Origin: Rehmannia glutinosa
Taxonomy: Eukaryota > Streptophyta > Magnoliopsida > Lamiales > Orobanchaceae
Length of the DNA stretch: 64,000 nucleotides
Reading direction: 5' to 3'
Assembly: GCA_016081115.2 (NCBI GenBank)
Contig: CM071936.1
Span: forward strand, 89,023,943 to 89,087,942
Within the stretch, counting starts at the first letter, position 1, and each line of letters begins with the position of its first letter. Positions 1-10,502 of this stretch are shown here, in pieces. A program made the position numbers and the translations under genes. The notes beneath the pieces are model-generated. The model made no database searches. It was not told where the DNA came from and was given only the letters and a program-made list of their open reading frames with translations.

Positions 1-1825
1 GTAAAAAGTAACACTGAGAGCTATACTCTTCACCACCTCATATGTGGTTGCCAATTGAACTCTGGTAAGCTTAGCAATGAATACCCCCATACCCAAGTCA
101 GTAGTCGAATATCACTAAGAGAATATTCTAAAACCTTCCCCAACATGGAGAGATCAAATTTGGGTTCAATGATGGATCACAAATTATAGAAACAATATAT
201 ACATAATATTAAAATTATCCAGAAAGAAAGAAAGGAATTTGTTTTAGTTATTTAGATACTAAAAAATATAATACGACGAGCGGAAGAAGTCATATTCCAA
301 TATTTAACCAAATTAACTTGTGCGTCAAAGGTTAGCCCATGTAAATTATGTACTTGGATCTAATCATCAGGCTCAATTATCTAAAGTTACTAGAGTGAAA
401 AAAAAAGTGCATAATTTCCACCCTTTACACCATCATTAGCAAGTGAGAGAGATAGAGAGAGAGAGGAGAGGGCCGGACTGAGGGAGAGAGAAAATATACA
501 GACTGGTCAGCACAGAGTAATTACCAACTTTACATTGAATAAGGCATGCTTCATGACAATAATAATATAAATATTTAGAAAATTGCAAGCATATTCAAGA
601 TAATCCATGAGAAAGATGAAGTTATGCAACTAAAATTCATTAAACATAGATATTGATCCCTCTATTGACTTCTGTCTCGGTAAATAAACATCTATGATAC
701 CAAGGAAGCCCTTATACATAGTAATAACTATAATGAGTCACATCTTTCACCTTCAGAACAAGGTTCCTCATTTCAATAATCAATTTTGGCTCCACAGAAA
801 CCAAAGTAGTACAAGCACTCAAAGCAAGGGACTGCAAGATACATCCAGATTCAGGAAACAGAAAGGCAAAGCTAGTACAATAGGGTAATTTGTAGAATGA
901 AAACACAACATGAAGACATCATCAGCTAGTATAATAGTAGTACAAACACATCAATTAGTCATATATCATATTTGGCCATCAAATACAACACAATTTTTGT
1001 CTTTGACTTAAAAAGATAAATACACAAGATATATGTATACCACTTATTTCACTACCTACTGCATCTATCTCATAAGTGCTCATCCGTCATTTATGTGCCT
1101 AAACATTGAATGCTAATAGAATACAATACTCAACATCAAATTTTGACCCTAAACATAAATGTCTTCAGAATTTAGGGCCCTAATCTACCTAAAGCATTAA
1201 GGCCTTCCAGAGTTTGTAAAGACCGAAATTCCAGAACAAATGATAAGATTCCAAATGTTTCACCGTTTAATTAAGTTTCAAATGGTAGAATCCTAGAGAT
1301 CTCACATCGTAAGATATAACTCCGATAAAATAACATATCATCTAGGAGTGAAAGAAAAACTGGAGTACCAAGAAATATTAAGAAAAACTGGAGTACCAAC
1401 ATATAATATGATGGTGCGAGTGGGGCGACGGAAACCTCGAGCTGATAGGGGCGGAGTGACGGGCGGCGATGGGCAGAATCGGGCGGCAATGGGTGGTGTG
1501 ACCGAAATGAGAAACGAGTTTCAGAAAATGAATCACAGTTTCATTTTGGGAATTTTCTGCAACAATATATTTTCCAAAAATAACTGTTGGAATAAACGGT
1601 ATGTGAAAAAATCTACTTCAGAAATTCTTTGCAAAATAGAAGCAGAAGTTTGCAAAATAACTTTTATGGGGAGAGAGTGGAGACTTTCTCAGTCTGTTTT
1701 TTGTCTGTCAATGTGTTTACAAACCTAGAAAAAAGGGCTTTAGTTATTTTACCTAAAGTTGTTGTTTTCTTAACTTGCTATTGAAGTAGTTGCTTGAATC
1801 TAATTTTAGTTAAAAAATACATATA
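1..1825. other. Intergenic DNA, no gene recognised
   Basis: No open frame here resembles a protein family I know. Visible features are a GA-rich tract at about 447-491 and a short direct duplication near 1353-1400, in which an AGAAAAACTGGAGTACCAA unit occurs twice 28 bases apart. A minus-strand frame over the first 120 bases stays open for about 37 codons but is cut by the window edge and matches nothing I recognise, so a terminal exon fragment there cannot be excluded. Confidence 0.5.
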
Positions 1826-1985
1826 TATTTCGGTTATTCGGTTCGATTAACCAAAATTTTAGAGAAAAACCGAACCGAATAACTGAAATTATAAAAAATA
1901 AAAACCGAACCAAAATTTTCGGCTCGGTTTCGGTTCGAACCGATTGTTTTTATTTTGGTTCGGTTTGGCTGGTTAACCGAAATGT
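1826..1985. repeat. Inverted CCGAAC/GGTTCG repeat
   Basis: The stretch is built from GGTTCGGTT-type words and their reverse complements (CGGTTATTCGGTTCG near 1832 and CCGAACCGAATAAC near 1871), so it can fold on itself. Such CCGAACC-rich palindromes are common in small plant DNA transposons. No target duplication was found, so the class is open. Confidence 0.4.
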
Positions 1986-1994
1986 GCACAACCT

Positions 1995-2477
1995 TATTTA
2001 TTCCAACAATTTTGTTTATTATTTGAATTAGTCTTGTAAATTTTCCAATGATTTATTGTGATATTGGAATTTAACATTCCAACGAAAATTCCAACCATTT
2101 ATTCCAATAGTCTTGTCTATTGTTGGAATTTATGTTGAAAATTTTCCAACGTATGCTGTAGCATTGGAATCTCCATTGAAATTGTATAAATTCCAATAGT
2201 ATTTCCAATAGTTTATTCCAACTATTTTGTTTACCATTGGAATTGCTATTGGAATTTTCCAACGATTTATTTTGGTATTGGAATTTTTGTTGGAATTTTA
2301 ATACCAACGGACATCCCAATAGTTTATTCCAATGGTTTTGTATATCGTTGGAATCATTGTTGAAATTTTCCAGCGATTTGTTGTGGTGTTGGAATTTTCA
2401 TTGGAATTGCTAAAATTCCAATAGTTTTTTATTTCTTTGGAATTATTCCGTTGGAATTTGATTGTTTTCTTGTAGTG
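1995..2477 (-). mobile_element. CACTA-type transposon end with subterminal repeats
   Basis: Read on the minus strand the block begins at 2477 with CACTACAAGAAAACAAT, the standard start of plant En/Spm (CACTA) elements. Inward lies an array of about 110-base units built on TTTATTCCAA and TTGGAATT (unit starts near 1998, 2098, 2211, 2321), as expected for CACTA subterminal transposase-binding arrays. The opposite end was not found, so it is a fragment or a badly decayed element. The open frames at 2071-2483 are repeat artefacts. Confidence 0.6.
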
Positions 2478-2608
2478 GGTCAATTGAGGACCAAAATTGC
2501 GACAATTTTAAAGTTATAGGACTAGATTTGCAAAACTCAAATCGAATATGACCAAAATTGCCAACTAGGTAAAGTTACAGGATCATTTTTGCATTTTTCC
2601 CTTTTCAT

Positions 2609-3016
2609 TTTTTTTTTTTTTTGATAACTCAGCTTCCAGGCTTACGCCTGACTATGCCTGAGGACAACAGCTCCGGCTCCTCATTCTTTGCCGCCAAGAT
2701 AAACCGCGGATGTGCACGATGGCCGTTGTTACGACGGGGTCTGGCGACGTACAACCAGATCCTCCAGGTAAAGAGAACAAATTATGTTCGACCCCCAATC
2801 TACTAATAACGATCTCTCCCGAATCGAACCCACACGGATGCTATTCAAGATGAGTTCCCACCAAATCTTCACTTTCGCATATGCCCCGGGGAGCAATTTG
2901 ATGGAGTAGGATATGAACCCTCGACCTCCACCCCACAAAACATTTGATGGAGCGGGGATTTGAACCCCGACCTCCATCCCACAATGTTTGTGGTGGTGAA
3001 ATGCCCAGCCACCTGG
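2609..3016 (-). mobile_element. SINE with 12-bp target-site duplication
   Basis: Read on the minus strand, the element ends in an A-tail (the T run at 2609-2622) after GCTGAGTTATC. It is flanked by the 12-base repeat TTCCCTTTTCAT at 2597-2608 and 3017-3028. Its 5' head has pol III B-box-like motifs (GGGTTCAAATCCC, GGGTTCATATCCT, GGGTTCGATTCGG), the first two within a tandemly duplicated unit of about 47 bases. These traits fit a tRNA-derived SINE moved by LINE machinery. A second, 5'-truncated copy lies at 60690-60830. The open frame on the minus strand here is not a gene. Confidence 0.8.
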
Positions 3017-3028
3017 TTCCCTTTTCAT

Positions 3029-3539
3029 GTACTTATGTATGTGCTGGTCTACAAACAAGAAAACAATAAAATAAGATAAGAACAATTGCAGACTCAAACA
3101 CCCTTTTATTATTCACAGGCCCATTAATGTTTGGACAAAATGGACTTCGCAGAATAGATTTCTAAGGAATGTATTCTCATAATGTCTCGATTTAGGCCCA
3201 AATTTTGTTTGCCTCCACCAGCCCCTCATGAAGAATACTCGCATGTATTCTAATAACCTCAGTAAGTATTGGGTTGAATCTTATGAGCCCAAATTTATAC
3301 TTATCAGATAAGCCCAATTGCTAAAGTAAGCTTTCGTTTAATTTTATTACCAGCTACCAAAAGATAATATAATATCCAGATGAGTTAGCAGTGTTTTTGG
3401 ACCAGATAGTATAATACCTCTTTAAAAAATAAAATAAAACACACACTTTCAAAAAGAAGAAAAAAAGTAAAAAAAAGGAAAAAAAAAACACTCGTGTAAA
3501 TTAGTAAAATAACAGTTCTAACTTCTAAATCCCTATAAT
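3029..3539. other. Intergenic DNA, nothing recognised
   Basis: AT-rich sequence with an A-rich tract at about 3425-3490. No coding potential or clear repeat boundary was seen. Confidence 0.4.
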
Positions 3540-3897
3540 TAGGGCTGTAAATGAGTCGAGTCGAGCCGAGCCGAGCCGAACATATTATTGTTCAAACATG
3601 TTTGAAATATAATGTTATAGAGCTTTAAATATTATGTTTGAATTTGTTTGATAACTAATCGATTTGAGATTGAACGAGCTTTAATTGAGCCGAACACGAG
3701 TCGCGCTCAAGTAGCTCGATATTTTTACACTTTTTCTAGTGAATTTTACTTATCAAGTCCGAGTTCGAGCCAAGCTTCAAATATTATCTTATATAGAAGT
3801 ATGTTTAAGTTTGTTTGATATATTTGTCAAATCGAGTTCTAACGAATTTTTTACTAACAATTTCAAATCGAGTAGCTAGGTTTGATTTTCAAACCTA
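3540..3897. mobile_element. Probable non-autonomous hAT element (MITE)
   Basis: It begins TAGGGCTGTAAATGAG, followed by GAGTCGAGCCGAGC repeats, a common plant hAT-MITE signature. It ends TTTCAAACCTA, which as its reverse complement partly matches the start. The flanking 8-mers CCTATAAT (3532-3539) and CGTATAGT (3898-3905) agree at 6 of 8 positions, consistent with an aged 8-bp hAT duplication. Confidence 0.5.
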
Positions 3898-4549
3898 CGT
3901 ATAGTTGAACAGAGAAAATGTGAAAATGCACAATATATTTGTGTATATATATATATATATATTGATTTTCATCCAATAATAGAGGGAGATGATTGTTTGA
4001 AAGAAAAGTTGGAGGATAATGGAGGATCCATGCTTTGTATGTTTGTGTGGTGGTGGTGGTGAGAATAAAGTTTCATAGGGCGGCTGTGCAATAAAAATCA
4101 AATAATAATTTAAAGATAGATAGGGATTCTAGAATGGGACCCACACGTTGAAATTTTTCAAAATTTTCGAAATTTTCCATTGGTTGTGATGTTGTGAATT
4201 GTGATGTGGTGAGACAGCAATAATGTCTTTCCTCCCCAACTCCAACCCAAACCGATTACCAAGTCAAAAACACACACCTAAGAAAATTCTGGGGAAGGTT
4301 TTTGATATTTCTAGATAATTAAAATAATATTTATTTGTATTTTAGTATGAGATAATTAGTATTGTAGTAGTCATATTATGTAAAATTGTTATATTAATAA
4401 ATTCTAGTGTTATAAATTTTATTTCTTTAATGTAAGGCGAATAATATAAATTGAATAAATAATAACTGTGGGAATAGCGGATCCTGTTGTATGTTTGGGA
4501 AAGAATGTATTAAAATCTTAAAGCTATGAACCAAGAGATGTGGGGTTTA
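3898..4549. other. Intergenic DNA with (TA)n and (GGT)n microsatellites
   Basis: A (TA)10 run lies at about 3943-3962 and a short GGT run at about 4047-4059. The ORF over the TA run (3895-4101, minus) is simple-sequence coding and not supported as a gene. Confidence 0.45.
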
Positions 4550-5153
4550 GGGAATCTCCAACCCAACTTCAAATCCCACCTTATCACACCAAATATGCAA
4601 AAATCCCTATCCAACCCAATCCTAAACTCACTGGCCTTTCAGAATTTGGTGTAGTGAATAGTGGTGTAACACTATTCACTACACCAAATTTGGTGTAATG
4701 CAAATATCCCACATTTGCCCTCCAATTCCCTTTTACCTCAAAATTAAATTCCAATTATATCCCCATTTTACATATAATTAATTTATATAACATGATTTTA
4801 ATAATTAATTAATAATTTCTATAAATTAATAAATAACAAATAATTATAATGTAAATTATAAGAAATAATAATATTAATTTTAATATTTATTTTAGTAATA
4901 TAACTAATTAATATAATATTAATTAAATGAAAGTTTATAGTTAATTACATTACTATTTAAAAAATATAAGTAAATAAAATAATTGTATAAATAAATAAAT
5001 TTTGTTACTATAAAATGAAGAAAAAAGAATAAATATTCATTTGGTGTAAGATTTGGTGTAATGGGTTGGAGATGGTTTTGACAAAATTACACCAAAACAC
5101 CAAATTTGGTGTAGTTTTTACACCAAATTTGGTGTAATGGGTTGGAGATGGTC
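4550..5153. mobile_element. PIF/Harbinger-type MITE, 604 bp
   Basis: The ends are GGGAATCTCCAACCC and its near inverse GGGTTGGAGATGGTC, flanked by the trinucleotide TTA on both sides (4547-4549 and 5154-5156). A 3-bp TTA/TAA duplication is typical of Harbinger/Tourist elements. The subterminal regions carry repeated palindromic ACACCAAATTTGGTGT words, and the centre is very AT-rich. It is non-coding. Confidence 0.7.
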
Positions 5154-5156
5154 TTA

Positions 5157-5685
5157 GGTGTTGTTTTAAATATGAATATCTATTTGGATTTATAATCTTA
5201 TTTAGTATTACCAATTGTATATATTTAATTTTTGTTTCTTTGAGCAAATTAAACTTTTTTGTCCCTTCGAATACATCGGATAATTTTTTTTTTTTTGACA
5301 AGATTAATTTTTGTTTCTTAACATGTGAATATCGCTGATTGATATTTTCCTTCAATATCAGTGCCATTGGACTTATGATATTGCAAACCTTCTCCTACAA
5401 TGTCTTGAGCTAAAACTCTTATATAATTTCATTCTCTCCAATTTTGCAAGTTAAGGTAAAGACGTTTGGCAGTATGATTTTGCAAGATATAAACGCACAC
5501 CCCACGTGTAAATCAAAAAATCATTACAATAGCTCAAGGGGTTCTCGGTGCTATTATTACAATATAGGCCTCTTTGGTTCGCTATCGTAATCATAATTAA
5601 TGATTTTTTCAGCAATTGAGAATGCAAAATTATCATCAATAATTATTTTATTTCGATCTCATATCTCATTTCAATAGCTCAAAGG
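5157..5685. other. Intergenic DNA with a short direct repeat
   Basis: CAATAGCTCAAGGGGTTC at about 5527 recurs in slightly altered form at about 5672 (one extra A), with similar sequence after both. The copies lie about 145 bases apart, so a small insertion or tandem duplication happened here. The downstream copy marks the 3' edge of the copia remnant. No gene is supported. Confidence 0.4.
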
Positions 5686-8000
5686 GGTTCACAGTGGTAT
5701 CATAAATTTTTAATTTGAATATTTTCTGAGATATTAGGTTGTATAGATTCATCTGAAGCATGCTTATTAATATCAATTCTCCCCTTTCTTTGTCGAGGAA
5801 CAGTATCCTTTGAGCCAATAGGTCAGCCACATTTTTGTCATGGAACATCATCATCATTTTCTTATATTGATCAGGACAATAATCATAGCTAGAATATTTG
5901 CAGCCGGAATATGAGACTTCGTGATTTGCTAGCATCATCAAATGCATCAGGAAGTCTATTAACAATATTCTGATGATTTTATTCACTTCACTTTCATATT
6001 TAGTGGTACGTGGGTCTAAATGAGATAAACTTTGTTCATTCTAGGAGAGATTCTCAACTAACTTTTGTTTGTCATTTTTTAACACAACTTTATCCTTTCC
6101 TATTGGTGGAGAAGTTGTTTCATCAAAATGACAATCCACAAAACGAGCGGTAAATAAATCTCCCATCATTAGTTCCAAATATTGAATGATTGATGGAGAA
6201 TCAAATCAAACGTATACACCAAATCTAAATTGTGGACCCATTTTTGTCCTCTAAGGAGGTGGGATCGGCACTTGGACAACATAACCAAAAGTGCATAGGT
6301 GTAAAATATTCGGCTCAAAACCGACAGTTAATTGCATTTAGTCATATGATAAGCAGTGGGGCGTAATCTGATAAGTGCCAATGCATGCAATACTGCATGA
6401 CCCCATGCCACAATAGTGAACTTTGATCTCATTAATAATGTACAAGCAATAACCTGAACTCGTTTGATCAGGGAGTTTGTTAACCAATTCTGAGTATGAA
6501 CACGTGCTATTGGGTGTTCAACATTGATTCCCAGTGCTACACAATATTCATCAAAACTTTTTGATGTTAATTCTCTCAAATTATCCATTCTTATATTCTT
6601 AATGGGATGATTAGGGAAATGTGCTCGAAGTTTAATAATTTGCGCTAATAATATAGAAAATGTAACATTTCTGATAGATAATAAGCATACGTGTGACCAT
6701 CTATACGATCCATATTTTAAGACCATAAAATATTTAAATGGTCCATTTGCAGGATGTATTGGTCCACAAATATCACCATGAATATGTTGTAAAAATGATG
6801 GTGACCTTTTCCATTGAAGGTCAAATAATGAGTTTTCCTTGTGAACACGATTAGGGATGACAACAGGGCGGGTCTGGGACGGGTTTGGGCAAACCCGGGA
6901 CCTGCCGCACGAGAAAAAATAGACCCAGAACCCGCCCCGCCTCGCCCCGCGACCCAGCGGGTTGGACCCACCGGACCCGCATTGAAATTTAACTCAGTCT
7001 GCTGCCAGTTTTTTAACAGTGCTGATTGCATTCCTCTGCTTTTTTAATTCATCCTATATTCTGGACTCTTATTGTAATTTCTAATACTAAAATTTTTATA
7101 ATTAATTTCTCAATATAATCATTCAAGGCCAGAATAAATAGTGGCGCCCCTTAAAATTGATTAATTGATCATTTTTTTAGTTCTGCGGAATATTCTGCAA
7201 ACATATAATTAAACTCACAAAGGCCCTTATGTCTGTATGACTCAAAAAAAAAAAGATTGACTAACTTATTATATCTGGGGCGGGTCCATAAGGGCCCGTT
7301 ACCTGCTTCGGACCCGACGAATTTTCTTTGACTGGGTCCGCGATCCGTCCCGGAACCTGTTTGATAGGGTTTAAACCCGTCCCCAAATGGGTCGGTTTTA
7401 ATGCAAAGTCGTGTTTTGACCCGCCCCATTATCATCCCTAAACACGATTCACATAAATAATCTTTGGATATCAGTATTTTTATGCCTTTCAATGGATGTC
7501 CATTAGTAGTTCCTCGATGTCCTAGGTGATCATGCCAAAATCCAATTATATTAGGATTCACCAGCTTCCAAAGCATGTGTAGAATTCAAAAGCTTTAATT
7601 GGGACATAATACAATCCATAAATTGTTGCTTCAAATCTTTAATGGACATTATTTTTGCACACTTTATAGGATATGATACATAGACACTCTATATTATTTT
7701 CATTTAGTGTCTCCAGATGATAGTCATTATCACGCACATCCTTAAAACTTAGTAGATTTCTTTTTCATCTACTAGATAATAATGTATTTTCAATCTGCAG
7801 AATTGTACCATTACGTAACACTATTGTATTCCTAGAGCCATCAATAATTCAACGGGATCAAATATAATTGTAACTTGTGCATTGCATAATTTCACACACG
7901 AGAAATATATTTTATTCATTAATATTGAGTGTGTTGTTATAATGCCAAGTAGACATTAGTTATTCTTCTCGGTGTTCCCCATATAAACCAAAAAATTTGA
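5686..8000 (-). pseudogene. Decayed Ty1/copia pol remnant
   Basis: Pieces of a copia polyprotein can be read on the minus strand, out of frame with one another. In order: a GAG-pre-integrase stretch (about 7450-7850, with SKRNLLSFKDVRDNDYH-like and WHDHLGH words); integrase core fragments (about 6330-6840, including HFPNHPIKNIRMDNL and the following SKSFDEYCVALGINVEH); then the conserved linker (FDSPSIIQYLE, GDLFTARFVDCHFDE at about 6120-6230, and PIGSKDTVPRQRK at about 5780-5815). Several stops and frameshifts break the chain. No reverse transcriptase or LTRs were seen. A 589-bp hAT MITE (6852-7440) interrupts the integrase. It is a dead fragment with no host function. Confidence 0.8.
6852..7440. 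mobile_element. hAT MITE, 589 bp, with perfect 8-bp duplication
   Basis: It begins TAGGGATGACAACAGGGCGG and ends with the matching inverse CCGCCCCATTATCATCCCTA. It is flanked by AACACGAT at 6844-6851 and 7441-7448, an exact 8-bp duplication that identifies the hAT class. The ends are unusually GC-rich for this window (GGGCGGG, GACCCGC). It lies inside the copia integrase remnant, and the ORFs 6841-7047 and 7169-7576 are chimeras across its borders. A shorter relative is at 43902-44251. Confidence 0.88.
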
Positions 8001-9097
8001 AGACTCGTACTGATAACGTATTATAGATAATTTATATTTTCTATGATGATAATACAAATATATATTGAGAAATATGAGAATTTAGAACAATATGTAAAGC
8101 ATAAGAGTGATGAGAAATTTTCGGTGCAATTCTTCATTGCATTTCTACACATGTTTATAGCCAAAATTTCCAACTATTACACTTGTGAAGACAAAATGTT
8201 ATTTGTCCGTGAGTACATATTTTAACAATGTTGCTCAAAGTCCATTATTACAGCTATTAGTTGTAACAGTGCTCAAATAATTCTAAATTATAAGCATGCA
8301 TCCAAAGAAAAAAAAAAGGAAACTAAATAAATAAACTGTTTATTGGTGTAATAAGTTGATTATCAAAAAGCAGTTTAGGAAAGTAGGTTTGTCCTTATCA
8401 TATTTGGGATGCTTTTATCAGCTTTTTCTCAATAGAAATACCTTTTACCTCCACAAAAACCAAAGTGGTGATCACCTATATATCATGAATTATTTAGTGG
8501 GATTATTAACAGTACTTTGTAGTTTGTAGGTCTATTTTGGTATAAATAGTGACTACCACAAGCACACGGTGTGCTTCAACATTTTGACACTTTTTGCTAC
8601 CCTAAACCTCAGATTCTTCATGCTTTTTACCATGTCGGCCAAATCCCAAAAGAGTCACAATGGCCATTCAATTATGAAAAAATCTTGATTAGTATACTTG
8701 GGAAAAACAAAAATTTGCAATCGCTTTTTTAAGGCTTTCCAACTTTTTTTTTTTTTCCAACTAACAGCCTAAATTATATGAGTTTTTCTTTGCAACCCCC
8801 GGTCACACAACCTAGGAACATTTTCAGAATATTTCGAGTCATATGACGAATAATCCTAAAATATACCAATTTTCTTGTTGGCCAGAGATTGCAAAGCGAA
8901 AAGACCGCACAATTTAAGTTGTTAGTTGAAGGAAAAAATAATTTAAATTGCAGAAAAAAGAGAATGAAGAAGACAAATAATCAACTAAGTCCTTATAAGT
9001 TCATGTTTGCAAAACTCTTTTTCCATGGAACTCCTGGATGGACTGAATGCATAATAAAATGACTTTTATAATATAAAATTATATTGGTTAAATTATC
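8001..9097. other. Intergenic DNA, nothing recognised
   Basis: AT-rich DNA without family-like open frames. The 60-residue frame at 8043-8225 has no recognisable motif, and I do not call it a gene. Confidence 0.4.
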
Positions 9098-9100
9098 TTA

Positions 9101-9716
9101 GGCTTCATTTGGATTGAAGGATTTAGAGATAAGAGCATTTCCAATGGAGATGTTCCTCCGGCATGTTATTTTGGGCTCCACTGCCATATCCCTCATTTTA
9201 ATAACACATTTTCTCATCCAAATAACACTACATCCAAAAAAAAATGGCCAAGTAAAAAAGACTGACATTTGCTAAAGCCATAGGCCCACCAATTTAGCTT
9301 TTTTCACTCAAGTATTGTGATGTGTATTGGACGCGCTAATCAGTTTCCTTTGTTGCAGCTTACGGATGGGTTGATGGTTGATTTGTTTTTTTATGTCTTC
9401 TTTGTTCTTTCTTGTTACAAATTTGTAACAAATGGGAGAAACGTTCCTCCAAGAACACCCCATTGGTTGTAACAAAATTAATATGTTAATAACACCATCA
9501 AGAACATCCAATGGTGATGCTATAAGGATTTCAAATCCATAATAACAATTCTATTGATGTTGTTTAGTTGAAATTATTTTATAATGGATTTCAAATCCTT
9601 GAAAATTATTTTTGGAGTCATTTTGGAGGATTTCAAATTCACCTTAGATAAAGTCATTTGAAATCCTTCCCCCAAATCCTTTCTCCAAATCCAAATCCTC
9701 TCATCCAAATAGAACA
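9101..9716. mobile_element. MITE with TTA duplication, hosting a second MITE
   Basis: The left end reads GGCTTCATTTGGATTGAAGG, and the right end read inward is TGTTCTATTTGGATGAGAGG. Both are flanked by TTA (9098-9100 and 9717-9719). The inner region has many GGATTTCAAATCC palindromic words. A separate MITE (9133-9522) lies within its left arm. The 3-bp duplication suggests the PIF/Harbinger class. Confidence 0.6.
9133..9522. mobile_element. Nested Harbinger-type MITE, 390 bp
   Basis: The ends GAGCATTTCCAATGG and the inverse CCAATGGTGATGCTA form terminal inverted repeats, with TAA on both sides (9130-9132 and 9523-9525). It sits in the left arm of the 9101-9716 MITE. The small ORF at 9308-9511 lies inside it and is not a gene. 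Confidence 0.65.
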
Positions 9717-9723
9717 TTAGGTC

Positions 9724-10117
9724 GCAATTGGATGTCAATGAGAATCTATTTTCGTTCCGCTGGAGAATTTTTTTTGACCAAATATGCGATTATTTATGAA
9801 AATTTTCAGAAAATATATTATTCTCTCATTTTTTTCTATTTTTTCTCTTATCAATCACATCTACACACTTTTCCACAAAAAACTAATCATTATTACACAT
9901 TCTCCCACAAATTTCGCTATTCATCTACTCACACATTTCTAACTACCAATCACATTCAATTATTATTTTACTATTTTTAAATCAAATCAACTTCCATCAT
10001 TACTTTTTCATCTCACATCCAATCACACTCTCAAAATTCAATTTTTTTCCCCAAAACTTTTTTCACCACTATTTTATAGCAGAATGAAAATTTTGAAAAT
10101 GAAATCATATTCAATCG
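9724..10117. repeat. Possible TIR element, pyrimidine-rich
   Basis: The left border CGCAATTGGATGTCAATGAG resembles the inverse of the right border ATGAAATCATATTCAATCGCG. The interior is T- and C-rich with repeated CAATCACA words. GGT flanks both sides, giving weak support for a small DNA transposon. The ORF at 9732-9980 is low-complexity and rejected. Confidence 0.4.
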
Positions 10118-10502
10118 CGGGTTTCAAAACCTCGTTATCTTTTTTTTTTTTTTTTTCCAAACGATAAGGGTATATTGATAATGATCAACAAGAAATTACA
10201 CAGCCCACTGGCTACTAAACTGCTCCCCGAACAATCACCTAGACTGGGGAGAGAAACACCATACACAGATGGTCAAAAATATCAAAACCAAAAACGGCCT
10301 TCAAGTGCTCAAAAGATGACGCCCGAGGCTCAAAAAGCTAAACAATATAGCTAGAGTATGATGTTAAACGATATTACATACCCAAGTTCAACGAATATCA
10401 AATTACATCATAAAGGAGGAAACAAATCCGACGGACATCAATCTTCAAATTGAGACATAGGCAAAGGGAGTAACCATCGAATCAAGTCCCTAGTGTAATC
10501 CT

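Noticed and set aside
6841..7576. Open frames of 68, 104 and 135 residues on both strands
   Set aside because: They cross the borders of the 6852-7440 MITE and mix MITE with copia sequence, so they are chimeras.
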